From: Opitutia bacterium
Lineage (GTDB): Bacteria; Verrucomicrobiota; Verrucomicrobiia; Opitutales; Opitutaceae
DNA length: 64,000 nt
NCBI GenBank assembly: GCA_016187945.1
Contig: JACPIT010000005.1
Span: 992,001 to 1,056,000 of the forward strand
Reading direction: 5' to 3'
Shown: piece after piece, positions 35,421 to 46,527 of the stretch
Position numbering within the stretch: position 1 is the first letter of the stretch
How the letters are laid out: every line of letters begins with the position of its first letter
Notes under the pieces: generated by a model
What the model was told of the DNA's origin: nothing
Seen by the model: only the letters and a program-made list of their open reading frames with translations
The model's database searches: none
Made by a program: the position numbers and the translations under genes

Positions 35421-38400
35421 TCAGCTTGCGCGGGAGCGGCGGCGCCAGACGGTGCCGGCGACGGCGAGCAGGCCGAGGCCGAAGAGTGCGTAGGTCGACG
35501 GCTCGGGGACCGGCGTGAAGTTCAGCATCAGCGCGGTGCTGTCCTGACTGAGCGAGAGCGTGAACGAGCCGCCCTGGTAGGCGGTGAAGCTGGAGGGATC
35601 GAGGACGAGATTGCTCGTGCCGGCGTCGCCGGTGCCGATGAGGCCGGTGATGGGCGCGGAGGTTTGCACGATGGCGAGCGAGATCGGCGTGCTGAAATCG
35701 GTGGTGAGTGCGCCGAGGCTGTCGCTCGTGGCGGACCAGGAGTTGACGCGGATGGAGAACGGATTCTCGACCGTGGCGGTGATGGCGAACGTGCCGGTGC
35801 TGGAGACGACGATCTGATCCCAGCCGCTGCCGGCTGAACCGGCAAAATTGGAGATGTCGAAGCTGGCCGCGCCGTTGGCGGCGAAGGTGAGGCCGCTCGT
35901 GAAGGTGAGCTGGCCGGGCGAGTTGCCGGGCGCGATCGTGACGTGCGAGTCGGCGACGATGGCGGAGCCGATGGAGCCGTTGCCGCCGAGGGTGCCGCCG
36001 GCTGTGCCGAAGGTGATCGGGTTGGTGAGCGTGTAGCCGGCGGCCGCGCCGATGCCGCCGCCGTCGAGGACGATGGTGCTGGTGCCGAAGGCGGAGGTGC
36101 TGCCGGCGAGGAGCAGGCCGCTCTTGATGGTGGTGGTGCCGCTGTAGGTGTTGGTGCCGGCGAGCGTGAGGGTGCCGTAGCCGGTCTTCACGAGCGAGGC
36201 GTTCACGTCGGCGGTGGTGGTGCCGGAGAAGTTGGCGGGCGTGCCGCCGATGTTGGCGTAGAGGGTGGAGTCGCTGCTTTGGTTGATCGTGAGCGTGGAG
36301 CTGGGGGCGAGGGCGATGAAGGAGCGGTTGTTGGTGTCGTAGCCTTGCGTGTAGCCGCCGCTGAGATTGCCGACGCTGGGGGCGGCGCTGGTGAACTGCA
36401 GGTCGGCGCCGGTGCCGAGGTAGATCGAGTTGTAGGAGTTGGCGGCGCCGAGGGCGGTGTCGGTGTTGGCAACGACGAGTGGCGTGCCTTCGGAGAGCGA
36501 GTAGCTGCCGATCTGGACGGAGTAGGCGAAGAGGCTGCGGTTGTCGCCGTTGAGGGTAAACGTGCCGTTGCCGGCGAAGGAGAGCATGTAGGTCGAGCCG
36601 CTGAGGTGGCCGTTCAGCGTGAGGCCGTTGTTCACGTAGGATTGGGCTTGGGAAGCGGATTTGTCTTGGTCGCTCGTTACGGGAACGCCGAGCTGGAGCA
36701 GGCCGCCGGAGAAAACGATGTCGTTGTGCAGGGTGACGTTGGAGTTCGTGGCGACGAGCGCGGCGGGGTTGTCCCAATTGTAGTTGCTGGTCACGCTGAG
36801 CGCGCCGGTGCCGAGCGGGCCTTGGGTGATGACGCCGTCGACGAGCGTGCTGGAGGCGCCGAGGAGGAGGTAGCCGCTGTTATGGGTTGTGCCGCCGGAG
36901 AAGGTGCTGTTGCCGGAGGTGAGTTCGACGTAGCCGCGGCGGTGGAGGTCGGAGTAGTTGGAGCCGACGTTGAGCGAGTTCATGCCGGGGGCGCCTTCGG
37001 TGGGGGCGAGCAGCGCGCTGTCGATCGTGAGCCAGCCGCCGTTGATGCCGGTGACGGAGAGCTGCCCGGGCGAGGTGGCGGTCTCGCTGTGGGGCGCGGT
37101 GATCGTGCCGGTGAGGTGGACGTGCGTGCTGGTGCCGACGAAGACGTTATTGAGGGCGCGGAGATCGATCGGATCGGCGATGTTGCGGCCGGCGGGGAGG
37201 TTGGCGGGCGCGGTGTCGAAGCCGAGGATGGAGTCGAAGTTGTAGGCCGTGCCGGCGAGACGGGAGATGAACTGGCTCGGCGTGACGGTGCCGGTGCCGC
37301 CGGCGGTGAAGTTTTCCGTGTAGCCGACGTAGGCGCCGGAATCCATGGAGAAGCTGGAGCCGGTCGGCAGGGCGGTGGCGGAGTCGAGCACGACGATCGA
37401 GTGATCGCTCAGGAGATTGCCGGTGAAAGTATTCGCGCCGCGCAGCCAGACGGTGAGCGGATCGTCGCCGTAGAACGTGCGGACGCGGACGCCGGCGCTG
37501 GGGGAGTTTTCCGGCGCGCCGAGGTTCGTCTCGACGTAGAGTTTGCCGGAGCCGCCGCCGAAGACGTAGTTGCCGCCGGTGGGCGGAGTGATGGCGCCGG
37601 TGAGTGTGGCGCTGGTCATCGAGCCGAGGCCCCAAAAGCCGCTCGTCGAACTGCCGTTGTCGTTGACGAAGCTCGCGAGGTTGACGGTGTCGGTGAAGAC
37701 CGTGGGCGTGGAGGCGAGGTCGGGGTTGGTGTCGAAGCCGAGTGCGCCGTCGAAGGCGGTTGCTCCTCCCGGCGCGGCGGCGATTTTCGGGAGGATGGCT
37801 TCCATGCCGCCGCTGTAGCCGGTGCCGACGTAGCCGCTGTAGGCGGTGATCGAGCTGGTTTGGCCGAGGGCGCCGGGGGAGAAGAAGATCACGCCGGCGT
37901 TAGCGGCGATCGTGGCGCCGGTGTAGGTGTTCGTGCCGGTGAGGACGACGACGGGGAACGAGTCTTTGGTGCCGGTCGCCGACGTGGCGGAGAGGAGTTG
38001 GTCGTTGCTCTGGTAGTCGTTGGTGAACGTGATCGTCGTCGCGCCGCCGGGTGCGTCGGCGATGGCGCCTTGGAGGAAGAGCGCTCCGTCGACGCCGACG
38101 CGGAGGGTGGTGTTGGTTTCCTGTGGCGTGATGGCGCCGGCGAGGGTGATGCTGTTGGGCTCGGACGAGGAGCCGATGGTGACGTAGTTTCCGAGCGAAA
38201 TCGGGTTATGCAGCGTGACGTCGTCGTTGTAGGTGTTCGTGCGCAGGCTGGTGCCGCTGCCGAGCGTGAGCGTGCCCGAGCCGACGGGGCCGGTGATGAG
38301 CTGCGAATCGCCGAGGGAGGAGCTGGCGCCGAGGTAGAGCGTGCCGCTCTGGAGGTTGAGGCCGCCGCTGAAGTCGCTGTTGCCGCTGTTGAGCGCGAGG

Positions 38401-38930
38401 GAGCCGTTGCCCGTTTTCGTGAGCGAGGTGCCGGCGGCGGATTGCGTGATCCGGCCGTAGACGTAGACCGAGCCGGCATCGATCAGCCAATTCTGATTGC
38501 CGAGCAGTTCGATGTGGGAACCGATCCCCACCGAAGTGTAGCCGGAGCCGTTGAGCTTGAAGCTGCTCTCGCCTTCGCCCGAGCCGGCGAGGCTCAGCGT
38601 GCCGCCGTCGTCGCTGTAGAGATAATAGCTGGGCATCGGCGCGTTGAATTCGAGGCCGCGCACCTGGAACCGATACGGAAATTCCACGCTGAGGGATCTG
38701 TCGTTGGAAATGCCGCCCGACGCGCCGAAGATGAGCACGGTGCCGGCGTCGGAGGTCGGCGCGACGCCGCCGATCCAGTTGCCGGCGCTGTCGACGCGAG
38801 CGTTGCCGTAGTCGGACACGATCGTTGCGGCGTTGCCCGACCAGGTGAACGAGGGAGTGGTCTGGGCGGCGAGCCATCCGGGCAACAGCACGCAAGCGAG
38901 CAACAGAGCGGGGCAACGCAAGGCGATCAT
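35421..38930 (-). CDS. Large PEP-CTERM protein with autotransporter-type beta-strand repeats
   Basis: 1169 residues from the ATG at 38930, which starts a good signal peptide (ALRCPALLLACVLLPGWLA); a TTG at 38966 would add 12 residues. The body is low-complexity, Gly/Ser/Thr-rich and full of passenger-associated repeats such as TLTLAGTNTYSGTTTIKSG and VVLTGTNTYTGATIAANAG. The C-terminus is a PEP-CTERM anchor: VPEPSTYALFGLGLLAVAGT then WRRRSRAS. Such proteins are exported, sorted by an exosortase system, and become part of the surface or extracellular matrix. There is no outer-membrane barrel, so it is not a true autotransporter. Confidence 0.92.
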   Translation of the reverse strand: MIALRCPALLLACVLLPGWLAAQTTPSFTWSGNAATIVSDYGNARVDSAGNWIGGVAPTSDAGTVLIFGASGGISNDRSLSVEFPYRFQVRGLEFNAPMPSYYLYSDDGGTLSLAGSGEGESSFKLNGSGYTSVGIGSHIELLGNQNWLIDAGSVYVYGRITQSAAGTSLTKTGNGSLALNSGNSDFSGGLNLQSGTLYLGASSSLGDSQLITGPVGSGTLTLGSGTSLRTNTYNDDVTLHNPISLGNYVTIGSSSEPNSITLAGAITPQETNTTLRVGVDGALFLQGAIADAPGGATTITFTNDYQSNDQLLSATSATGTKDSFPVVVLTGTNTYTGATIAANAGVIFFSPGALGQTSSITAYSGYVGTGYSGGMEAILPKIAAAPGGATAFDGALGFDTNPDLASTPTVFTDTVNLASFVNDNGSSTSGFWGLGSMTSATLTGAITPPTGGNYVFGGGSGKLYVETNLGAPENSPSAGVRVRTFYGDDPLTVWLRGANTFTGNLLSDHSIVVLDSATALPTGSSFSMDSGAYVGYTENFTAGGTGTVTPSQFISRLAGTAYNFDSILGFDTAPANLPAGRNIADPIDLRALNNVFVGTSTHVHLTGTITAPHSETATSPGQLSVTGINGGWLTIDSALLAPTEGAPGMNSLNVGSNYSDLHRRGYVELTSGNSTFSGGTTHNSGYLLLGASSTLVDGVITQGPLGTGALSVTSNYNWDNPAALVATNSNVTLHNDIVFSGGLLQLGVPVTSDQDKSASQAQSYVNNGLTLNGHLSGSTYMLSFAGNGTFTLNGDNRSLFAYSVQIGSYSLSEGTPLVVANTDTALGAANSYNSIYLGTGADLQFTSAAPSVGNLSGGYTQGYDTNNRSFIALAPSSTLTINQSSDSTLYANIGGTPANFSGTTTADVNASLVKTGYGTLTLAGTNTYSGTTTIKSGLLLAGSTSAFGTSTIVLDGGGIGAAAGYTLTNPITFGTAGGTLGGNGSIGSAIVADSHVTIAPGNSPGQLTFTSGLTFAANGAASFDISNFAGSAGSGWDQIVVSSTGTFAITATVENPFSIRVNSWSATSDSLGALTTDFSTPISLAIVQTSAPITGLIGTGDAGTSNLVLDPSSFTAYQGGSFTLSLSQDSTALMLNFTPVPEPSTYALFGLGLLAVAGTVWRRRSRAS

Positions 38931-39084
38931 GGCCGAGGTGGTATCCGGCGCGGTCGTTTTGCTCAAGATTTTTGCATCTACCTAGGCGATCGGACACGGC
39001 GGGAATGCGGTCTTGCCGCTCTGCCGGCGCAGTGCGAGATGTAGCGCGCGGGTGCCGGTTGGCCGCGGCATCCCGCCAGAACGG

Positions 39085-40773
39085 ATGAAAGCCCTCCTGT
39101 TGCGCACGTTGGTCGTGGCGCTGCTCTTCGCAGCGACGGGCCTGCGCGCCGACGCGCAGGAGCTGGCGCTCACCGCGGAGGAAAAGGCGTGGCTCGCCCG
39201 GCATCGCGAGATCCGCGTCGGCTACGACCCGAACTGGCCGCCGTTCAGCGTGACGGACGCGAGCGGGCGGTTCGTGGGCATGGACGCCGATCTGCTCGCT
39301 CTCCTCGGGCAACGGCTCGGGGTGCGCTTCGTGCCGGCGCCGGCCGCGAGCTGGCCGGAGGCGTATCGCGCGGCGCAACGCGGTGCGGTCGACCTGCTCG
39401 TGGGCACCGCGCGCACGCCGGAACGCGAGCGGGAGTTCCATTTCACGGAGCCCTACGTGAGCTTTCCCGTCGGCATCGTCACGCGCAGCTCGGAGGATTT
39501 TTATTGGTCCACGCTCGATCTCGAAGGCCGCACGGTGGCCTCGCCGCGCGGCTACGTCACGACCGCGGCGCTCGTGCGCGACTTCCCGCGCGTGAAGCTG
39601 CGGCTCACGGACAGCGTCGCGGATTCGCTCGAGCTCGTCACCGACGGCCGGGCCGATGCGGCGATCACGAACCTCGTGAACGCGAGCTACATCATCAAGA
39701 CACGCGGCTTCTCGAATCTGAAAATCTCCGGCGTGCTGCCGGACACCTTCGAGCTGCGCTACGCCGTGCGCCAGGACTGGCCGGAACTCGTGCGCCTCCT
39801 CGATCGCGCGATCGCCTCACTCTCGCGCGCCGAAGTGCAGTCGCTCCACCACCGCTGGGTGCGCGTCGATTACGCGAAGGTCATCCGCTGGGATCTCGTC
39901 TGGAAAACCGCCGCGATCGTCCTCGCCGTGCTCGGTGCCGTGATCGGCTTTCTCGTCTGGCACTATCGCGCGGTGCGCATCGAGCTCGCGAAGCGCAAGC
40001 TCGTGCAGCAGGCGCTCGAGGCCGCCAACACGCGCCTCAACGTCGCGAACGGCGAACTCATCACGCAGCACGAGGAAATCTCCGAGCTGATGCGCGTCGC
40101 CGCGCACGACCTGCGCAGTCCGCTGACGGCGATCACGCTCGGCGCGGATGTGTTTCGCGAGACGCTCGCGGGCGCCGCCCGCGCGCAGGCGGAGTCGATG
40201 CTCGGCGCCGCGCGACAGATGATGCAGCTCATCGACGACCTGCTGGAGGTGCACGCGCTCGAGCAGGGCGAGCGCCGTTTCGAGTTCGTGGAGACGGACG
40301 TGGCCGCGCTCGTGCGCGAATCGGTCGCCGCGCTCGAACCGCTCGCGCAGCGCAAGAGCATGGTGCTCGACCTCGCTGACGTCGGCGCACCGCCGTTCGT
40401 GAAGGCCGACGCGCGCGCGCTGCGGCAGGCGTTCGAGAATCTGCTGTCGAACGCCTTCAAGTTTTCCCCGCCGGGCGGGATCGTGCGCGTGCGCGCGTTC
40501 GTCTGGAACGAATTCGTGCGCGTCGAGGTGATCGATCAAGGCCCCGGCGTGCCGCCGAACGAGCGCGAGCGCATCTTCACCAAATACGCGCGCGGCACCG
40601 CACGGCCGACCGGCGGCGAAAAATCGACCGGACTCGGTCTCGCGATCGTGCGCGAAACGATCTCGGTTTTGAACGGCCGCACCTGGTGCCAGGAAGCGCC
40701 GACCGGCCGCGGTGCGTGCTTCGTGATCGTCGTGCCGTTCCTGCAAGCCGAGGAATCGCGCGTCGCGATCTGA
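39085..40773 (+). CDS. Sensor histidine kinase with periplasmic solute-binding domain
   Basis: 562 residues from the ATG at 39085. Signal peptide (LLRTLVVALLFAATGLRADA), a periplasmic family 3 solute-binding domain (about 27-255; VGYDPNWPPFSV, LLVGTARTPERE), a membrane helix (about 275-297), a coiled coil, then HisKA with phospho-acceptor His341 (AAHDLRSPLTAI) and HATPase (ENLLSNAFKFSP; DQGPGVP; STGLGLAIVRE). It would sense a small ligand, perhaps an amino acid, and signal inwards. No response regulator is adjacent. A paralogue lies at 46528-48162. It is divergent from the large PEP-CTERM gene. Confidence 0.93.
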   Translation: MKALLLRTLVVALLFAATGLRADAQELALTAEEKAWLARHREIRVGYDPNWPPFSVTDASGRFVGMDADLLALLGQRLGVRFVPAPAASWPEAYRAAQRGAVDLLVGTARTPEREREFHFTEPYVSFPVGIVTRSSEDFYWSTLDLEGRTVASPRGYVTTAALVRDFPRVKLRLTDSVADSLELVTDGRADAAITNLVNASYIIKTRGFSNLKISGVLPDTFELRYAVRQDWPELVRLLDRAIASLSRAEVQSLHHRWVRVDYAKVIRWDLVWKTAAIVLAVLGAVIGFLVWHYRAVRIELAKRKLVQQALEAANTRLNVANGELITQHEEISELMRVAAHDLRSPLTAITLGADVFRETLAGAARAQAESMLGAARQMMQLIDDLLEVHALEQGERRFEFVETDVAALVRESVAALEPLAQRKSMVLDLADVGAPPFVKADARALRQAFENLLSNAFKFSPPGGIVRVRAFVWNEFVRVEVIDQGPGVPPNERERIFTKYARGTARPTGGEKSTGLGLAIVRETISVLNGRTWCQEAPTGRGACFVIVVPFLQAEESRVAI

Positions 40774-41034
40774 CGGTGCGCTCGCGCCGGGGCGCGCTGA
40801 CTTCCGAGCGGTAGCGCCGAGAGCACGCACTCCGTCGCGCCCCGCCGACAAGCGGTGGCCCGCACCTGCCGAGGGCAGCGCGCGAATTCGTCGCGAGCGC
40901 GTCCCGCGCGCGGGAAAATCGCGGGCGAAGATTGGTGGTGGGCCGAAAGCCGTAGCGGAGCTACTCGCGCTGGCTGCGCGATTTGCGGAGGCGGAAAAAT
41001 CGCGGCACGCGCATTGCATTGCGGCGTGTGGCCC

Positions 41035-42255
41035 ATGATTTCGTTTCGCCCGCTCCCGCTTCTGCCTCTCGTCGTCCGCCGTCGCGCGCTCGCGTTCCTC
41101 GGCTGCGCGCTCGCCGCGCTGCCGGCTTCGCTCCGCGCCGGCTACGAGGACATCGTCAACGCGTTCGCCACGATCCGCTCCGACACGACGTTTCCCGTGC
41201 AGGGAAAAACGTTCGACGACATCGAGGAAACCTTCGGTCCGCGCCGGCAACCCTCGCTCAGCGGCAGCTACGACTGGCACCGCGGCATCGATATCGACGG
41301 CGCCGGCGGCGAGAACATCCTCGCCGCCTACGACGCGCAGTTCGAGAAACTCGATTACTCGGCGAGCGCCGGCAACTACGTCGTGTTGAAACACACGCTG
41401 CCGAGCTCGGTCGCGTTCGGCTCGAATCCCGACAAGCAGACCTGGACGACGTTCTACACTTACTACATGCACCTGAGCGACGACAGCGTGACGCTGATCA
41501 ACAACCAGGGCTGGGCGAAGGGCGATGCGATCGCGAAGGGCACGACGATCGGTCACCTCGGCAACACCGGCGGCTCGGGCGGCGAGGCCTACGCCTACCA
41601 CCTGCACTTCGAGTTGCGCTTCGGCACCTCGAACCCGCTCGAGAACCAGATCGCCGTCGGCGGCCTCACGGCGACGGACGCGTGGTTCGATCCGCACATG
41701 CATCCGATGCTGCTCTTCAATCCGAACGACGCCACGCTGCGCGGTGCGTCGAGCGGCGCGACCTACGCGCAATCGCTCTCGCTTCTCGCCGCCGGCACGC
41801 ACGCGGACGGTCTGACGTTTCAATACGCCTCGTCGCTCGACGAACTGCCGCTGCTGAATCGCTTCGACGTGCAGGTGCGCGAGATCGCCAGCGGCAACGT
41901 CGTGCTCAGCCACGCCCTCGACTTCAACCAGCGCACCGGTTTCGACGCCACGACCAACGCGCTGCTCGACGTGCAGGACACGACGGCGCCCTACAGCGCG
42001 CCGCAATTCTTCGAGGACACGGACACGACGTTCTCGTCGCAACTCGTCGTGCCCACGAGCTGGCTCGGCGCCTACAGCTCGGCCGCGTATTCCGTCACCG
42101 TGACGGCGAGCGACATCTGGCTGAACTCCATCGCGCTCATGGTCTCCGCGTCGGCCGTGCCGGAGCCATCGACCTACGCCGCGCTCGCCGGCGCGTTGGC
42201 ACTCGGCGTAGCCGCGTGGCGTCGTCGCGGCAACGCTCGCGCGCGCGACCTGTAG
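41035..42255 (+). CDS. M23 peptidase with PEP-CTERM anchor
   Basis: 406 residues. A twin-arginine-free but basic signal (LPLLPLVVRRRALAFLGCAL) precedes an M23/LytM zinc-peptidase domain with DWHRGIDIDG, TYYMHLSDDS, LGNTGGSGG and the His-Leu-His motif (YAYHLHFEL). Family members cut peptidoglycan cross-links. After a beta-rich region comes the sorting signal VPEPSTYAALAGALALGV and basic tail, so it should be sorted like the protein at 35421. The ATG at 41035 gives the signal peptide; the frame extends upstream without similarity. Its TAG stop comes from a REPIN end. Confidence 0.9.
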   Translation: MISFRPLPLLPLVVRRRALAFLGCALAALPASLRAGYEDIVNAFATIRSDTTFPVQGKTFDDIEETFGPRRQPSLSGSYDWHRGIDIDGAGGENILAAYDAQFEKLDYSASAGNYVVLKHTLPSSVAFGSNPDKQTWTTFYTYYMHLSDDSVTLINNQGWAKGDAIAKGTTIGHLGNTGGSGGEAYAYHLHFELRFGTSNPLENQIAVGGLTATDAWFDPHMHPMLLFNPNDATLRGASSGATYAQSLSLLAAGTHADGLTFQYASSLDELPLLNRFDVQVREIASGNVVLSHALDFNQRTGFDATTNALLDVQDTTAPYSAPQFFEDTDTTFSSQLVVPTSWLGAYSSAAYSVTVTASDIWLNSIALMVSASAVPEPSTYAALAGALALGVAAWRRRGNARARDL

Positions 42256-42325
42256 GAGCGGCTTTATGCCGCGATTGGTTCGGAGCGCATGCCGCATTCG
42301 CATCGCGGCGTAAAGCCGCTCCCAC
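42252..42325. repeat. REPIN after the M23 peptidase gene
   Basis: Starts GTAGGAGCGGCTTTATGCCG; the TAG at 42253-42255 is the stop of the peptidase gene. The right arm ends CCAC instead of CTAC. Confidence 0.9.
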
Positions 42326-42418
42326 AATCGCGCTGCGCACGCGAGGGAGCGATTGACGCTGGCAGGAGCACTTGGTGGATTGATTCTCGGATCGATCGGG
42401 CCGTCGTTCCGCTCCCCT

Positions 42419-44824
42419 ATGTTTTCGGACCTTCGCGTCGTGTGCCGCTCGCTGGCACGCGCTCCCGGCTACGCTATTACCGTCATCCTGACGCTCGCTC
42501 TCGGCATCGGCGCCGCGGCGGCGTTGCACAGCACCCTCTCGGGTTCGCTGCTGCTGCGCTTCAATTTTCCGCGGATCGACGAACTCGTCCGCATCGAGGC
42601 GATCTCCCAGGGGGCGCGGTTTTCGAACCCGACTTTCCTCGCGCGTTTCCTCGCCTACCGCGAGCGCGCGAAGTCCTTCTCCGCCCTCGCGGGTGGCACG
42701 ACCGAAACGCTCAACCTCGTCGTCAACGGCGAGCCCGAGGGCGTGGCGGTGGCGCGCGTGACGGCGAATTATTTCACCGTGCTCGGCGTCGCGCCGCTGA
42801 TGGGCCGCACGTTTCTGCCCAACGACGAACAGCCCGGCTCGGACAACGTCGCGCTCCTCACGTATTCCTATTGGAAGAACCGGTTCGGAGCGGACCCGGC
42901 CATCCTGGGCAAGGAGATCCGGCTCAACGAGCGGAACTACCAGGTCGTCGGCGTGCTGCCGGAGGATTATCGCGCGCCGTTCAACACCGCGGGCGGACGT
43001 CTCTGTGTGCCGCTGGTCGTGCCGCCCGTCGCGACGCCGCAGACCGCGTTCAACAGCATGGCCACGATCGCGCGCCTGCGGCCGGGCGTGACGCTCGCGG
43101 CTGCGCGGACCGAGTTGCGCGGCATCCTCCCGGAGCAGGGGCAGCCTTACGCGGAGGCGATGGGCAAGTTCAACGCCGTCCTGAAACCGATCGACGCGCC
43201 GCCGGAGTTCGACGGCTACCAGCGCTTCGTCGTCATGCAGTGGACCGGCGTCGTCGCCGTGACGTTTCTCTATCTGATTGCCTGCGTGAACGCCGGCAGC
43301 CTCATGCTCGTGCGCTCGCTCGATCGCCGGCGCGACACCGGCATCCGCCTCGCGCTCGGCGCCGGACGCTGGGCGGTGGCACGGCCGCTCTTGATCGAGG
43401 CCCTCGTGCTCGCGGCGACGGCGATCGCGTTCGGCGTGATGGTGGCAAAATGGCTGTTGCCGGCGCTGATGGCGGTCGCGCCCGGCAGCGAGGAAAACGC
43501 GTTCAAGGCGATCGCGCTGAGCTGGGAAACGCTCGGCTACCTCGCGCTCCTCGGCGTCCTGACCGGCATGCTCGTCGCCAGCGGCCCGGCGTGGCGCGCG
43601 GCGCAGATGAACGTGAACGACGCGATGAAGGACGGCGGTCAGGGCACTGGCGAGAGCCGGCGTCTGCGCCTGCTGCGCAACACCCTGGTCGTGGTCGAGG
43701 CGACGCTCGCCGTCGCGCTTCTCGCGGGCACCGGACTGATGATCCGCACGTTTCAGCGATTGCAGGAATACGATCCGGGTTTCCGGACGGCGAACCGCTT
43801 CGTCGTGAACCTCCGCATCTCGCGGGACGAAAATATGAAGGCGGATGTGCGCCTCGAGCGGTTCAAGCAGATCGTCGAGCGCCTGAAAACCGTGCCGGGT
43901 GTGACGGGCGCGAGTTTTGTCGGGTCGAACTTTGCGCCGAGTTTCTTCGGACCGGCGAAGGTGAAGCTGTCGAGCCGGCCCGACGCCGGCGAAGTCGAGG
44001 CGGCGGCGCACCTCATGATGCCCGACGTGCTGGAGCAGCTCGGCGTCCCGCTGCGCGCGGGTCGCTCGCTCGCGGAGTTGCGGCCGGGCGATCCGGTGTC
44101 GGTCGTGGTCAGCGAGACGTTTGCGCGAAATTACTTTCCCGGACGCAGCCCGCTCGGCGAGCGGATCGAAATCACGCCGCACGACGTGTGGGAAATCGTC
44201 GGCGTCGTCGGCGACATCCGCTCCGCGCGCCTCGAGGCGAAGCCGCGATTCTATTTTCCGTATTGGCAGCAGAAGGGGAACACGAACTTCAACGTCCTCG
44301 TGCGCACCGCGGCGAAACCGGGCCCGAAATTCAACAGCGACCTGCGCCGCGCGATCTACGAGGTCGAGCCGAAGTTCGCCGTGATGTCCGTGAACAGCTT
44401 CGAGCAGCAGCTCAGGTGGGAGATCAGCACCGAGCGCTTCGTGATGACCGCGCTCGAAGTGCTCGGCGGGCTCGCGCTGTTGCTGGCGGTGCTGGGGCTC
44501 TTCGCGATGATCGCCTACTCGGTGGCGCAGCGCCGCGCGGAATTCGGCATCCGGCTGACGTTCGGCGCGACGCCGGCGTCCTTGCAATGGCTGGTGGTGC
44601 GCGGTGGCCTCGTGCTCGCGGCGCTCGGCGTCGCGCTCGGGCTCGGCATCGCGTGGGGCTTGGCGCGGCTGATGACGGCCGTGCTCTACGGCACGCGCGG
44701 CGCCGATCCGGTCATTTTCGGCGTCGTCGGCCTCGTGATGTTCGTCGTCGCGCTGCCCGCATGCTGGTGGCCGGCGCGCCGCGCGGGCCAGGTTGACGTG
44801 GTGAAGCTCCTGCGCGCGGAGTAG
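42419..44824 (+). CDS. ADOP-type (MacB/FtsX-like) ABC permease
   Basis: 801 residues. Two MacB-type periplasmic domains alternate with two FtsX-like membrane modules: N-terminal helix (SLARAPGYAITVILTLALGI), then SLDRRRDTGIRLALGAGRWA, a second helix set (LLRNTLVVVEATLAVALLAG) and YSVAQRRAEFGIRLTFGAT near the end. This duplicated architecture is the orphan permease type abundant in Acidobacteria and some Verrucomicrobia. No ATPase gene is adjacent, which is normal for this family; the ATPase partner and substrate are unknown. The ATG at 42419 (MFSDLRVVCRSL) fits the family start better than the one at 42353. Its TAG stop overlaps a REPIN by one base. Confidence 0.88.
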   Translation: MFSDLRVVCRSLARAPGYAITVILTLALGIGAAAALHSTLSGSLLLRFNFPRIDELVRIEAISQGARFSNPTFLARFLAYRERAKSFSALAGGTTETLNLVVNGEPEGVAVARVTANYFTVLGVAPLMGRTFLPNDEQPGSDNVALLTYSYWKNRFGADPAILGKEIRLNERNYQVVGVLPEDYRAPFNTAGGRLCVPLVVPPVATPQTAFNSMATIARLRPGVTLAAARTELRGILPEQGQPYAEAMGKFNAVLKPIDAPPEFDGYQRFVVMQWTGVVAVTFLYLIACVNAGSLMLVRSLDRRRDTGIRLALGAGRWAVARPLLIEALVLAATAIAFGVMVAKWLLPALMAVAPGSEENAFKAIALSWETLGYLALLGVLTGMLVASGPAWRAAQMNVNDAMKDGGQGTGESRRLRLLRNTLVVVEATLAVALLAGTGLMIRTFQRLQEYDPGFRTANRFVVNLRISRDENMKADVRLERFKQIVERLKTVPGVTGASFVGSNFAPSFFGPAKVKLSSRPDAGEVEAAAHLMMPDVLEQLGVPLRAGRSLAELRPGDPVSVVVSETFARNYFPGRSPLGERIEITPHDVWEIVGVVGDIRSARLEAKPRFYFPYWQQKGNTNFNVLVRTAAKPGPKFNSDLRRAIYEVEPKFAVMSVNSFEQQLRWEISTERFVMTALEVLGGLALLLAVLGLFAMIAYSVAQRRAEFGIRLTFGATPASLQWLVVRGGLVLAALGVALGLGIAWGLARLMTAVLYGTRGADPVIFGVVGLVMFVVALPACWWPARRAGQVDVVKLLRAE

Positions 44825-44887
44825 TAGCGCCAGTCTCTGACTGGCGAGGGACAGCGCAGCAGTCCGCCGGTCACAGACCGGCGCTAC
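44824..44887. repeat. REPIN filling the permease/asnS gap
   Basis: GTAGCGCCAGTCTCTGACTG unit at the left, inverted unit ending CTAC at the right. It starts at the last base of the permease stop codon and ends 1 bp before the asnS stop. Confidence 0.9.
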
Positions 44888-44888
44888 A

Positions 44889-46289
<1,401 letters not shown>

Positions 46290-46527
46290 GGCGAAAGGAC
46301 GGTCAACCAAGCGGCGCGCGCGGTGGTTGGCAAACCCGATATGACGCGGGGACGCAGCACCGGCTTCCGGTCGGCCGCGACGCTCCCGGCAGATTGTTGC
46401 TTATTAGCCCCAATGCCGCTCGGGGCCGGCGCTGGTCGCCGGGTGGCGGTGGAAAATTTGTCGGGAATAAACCGGCGCGGGCTCGCCGGAAATAGCCCGC
46501 GTGCGCCGTGCCTCCCACGCCAGCTCC

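Noticed and set aside
35943-39044. Very long open frame (over 1000 codons) antisense to the PEP-CTERM repeat gene
   Set aside because: Low-complexity Gly/Ala/Val/Glu/Arg product with no domain; an effect of high GC and repeats on the opposite strand of a convincing gene.
42137-44587. Long open frame antisense to the ADOP permease
   Set aside because: His/Arg-rich composition without domains; the permease on the other strand has clear membrane modules.
46390-46415. TTGCTTATTAG sequence similar to part of the 20-bp repeat near cusA
   Set aside because: Similarity is partial and breaks down after about 11 bases; probably chance.
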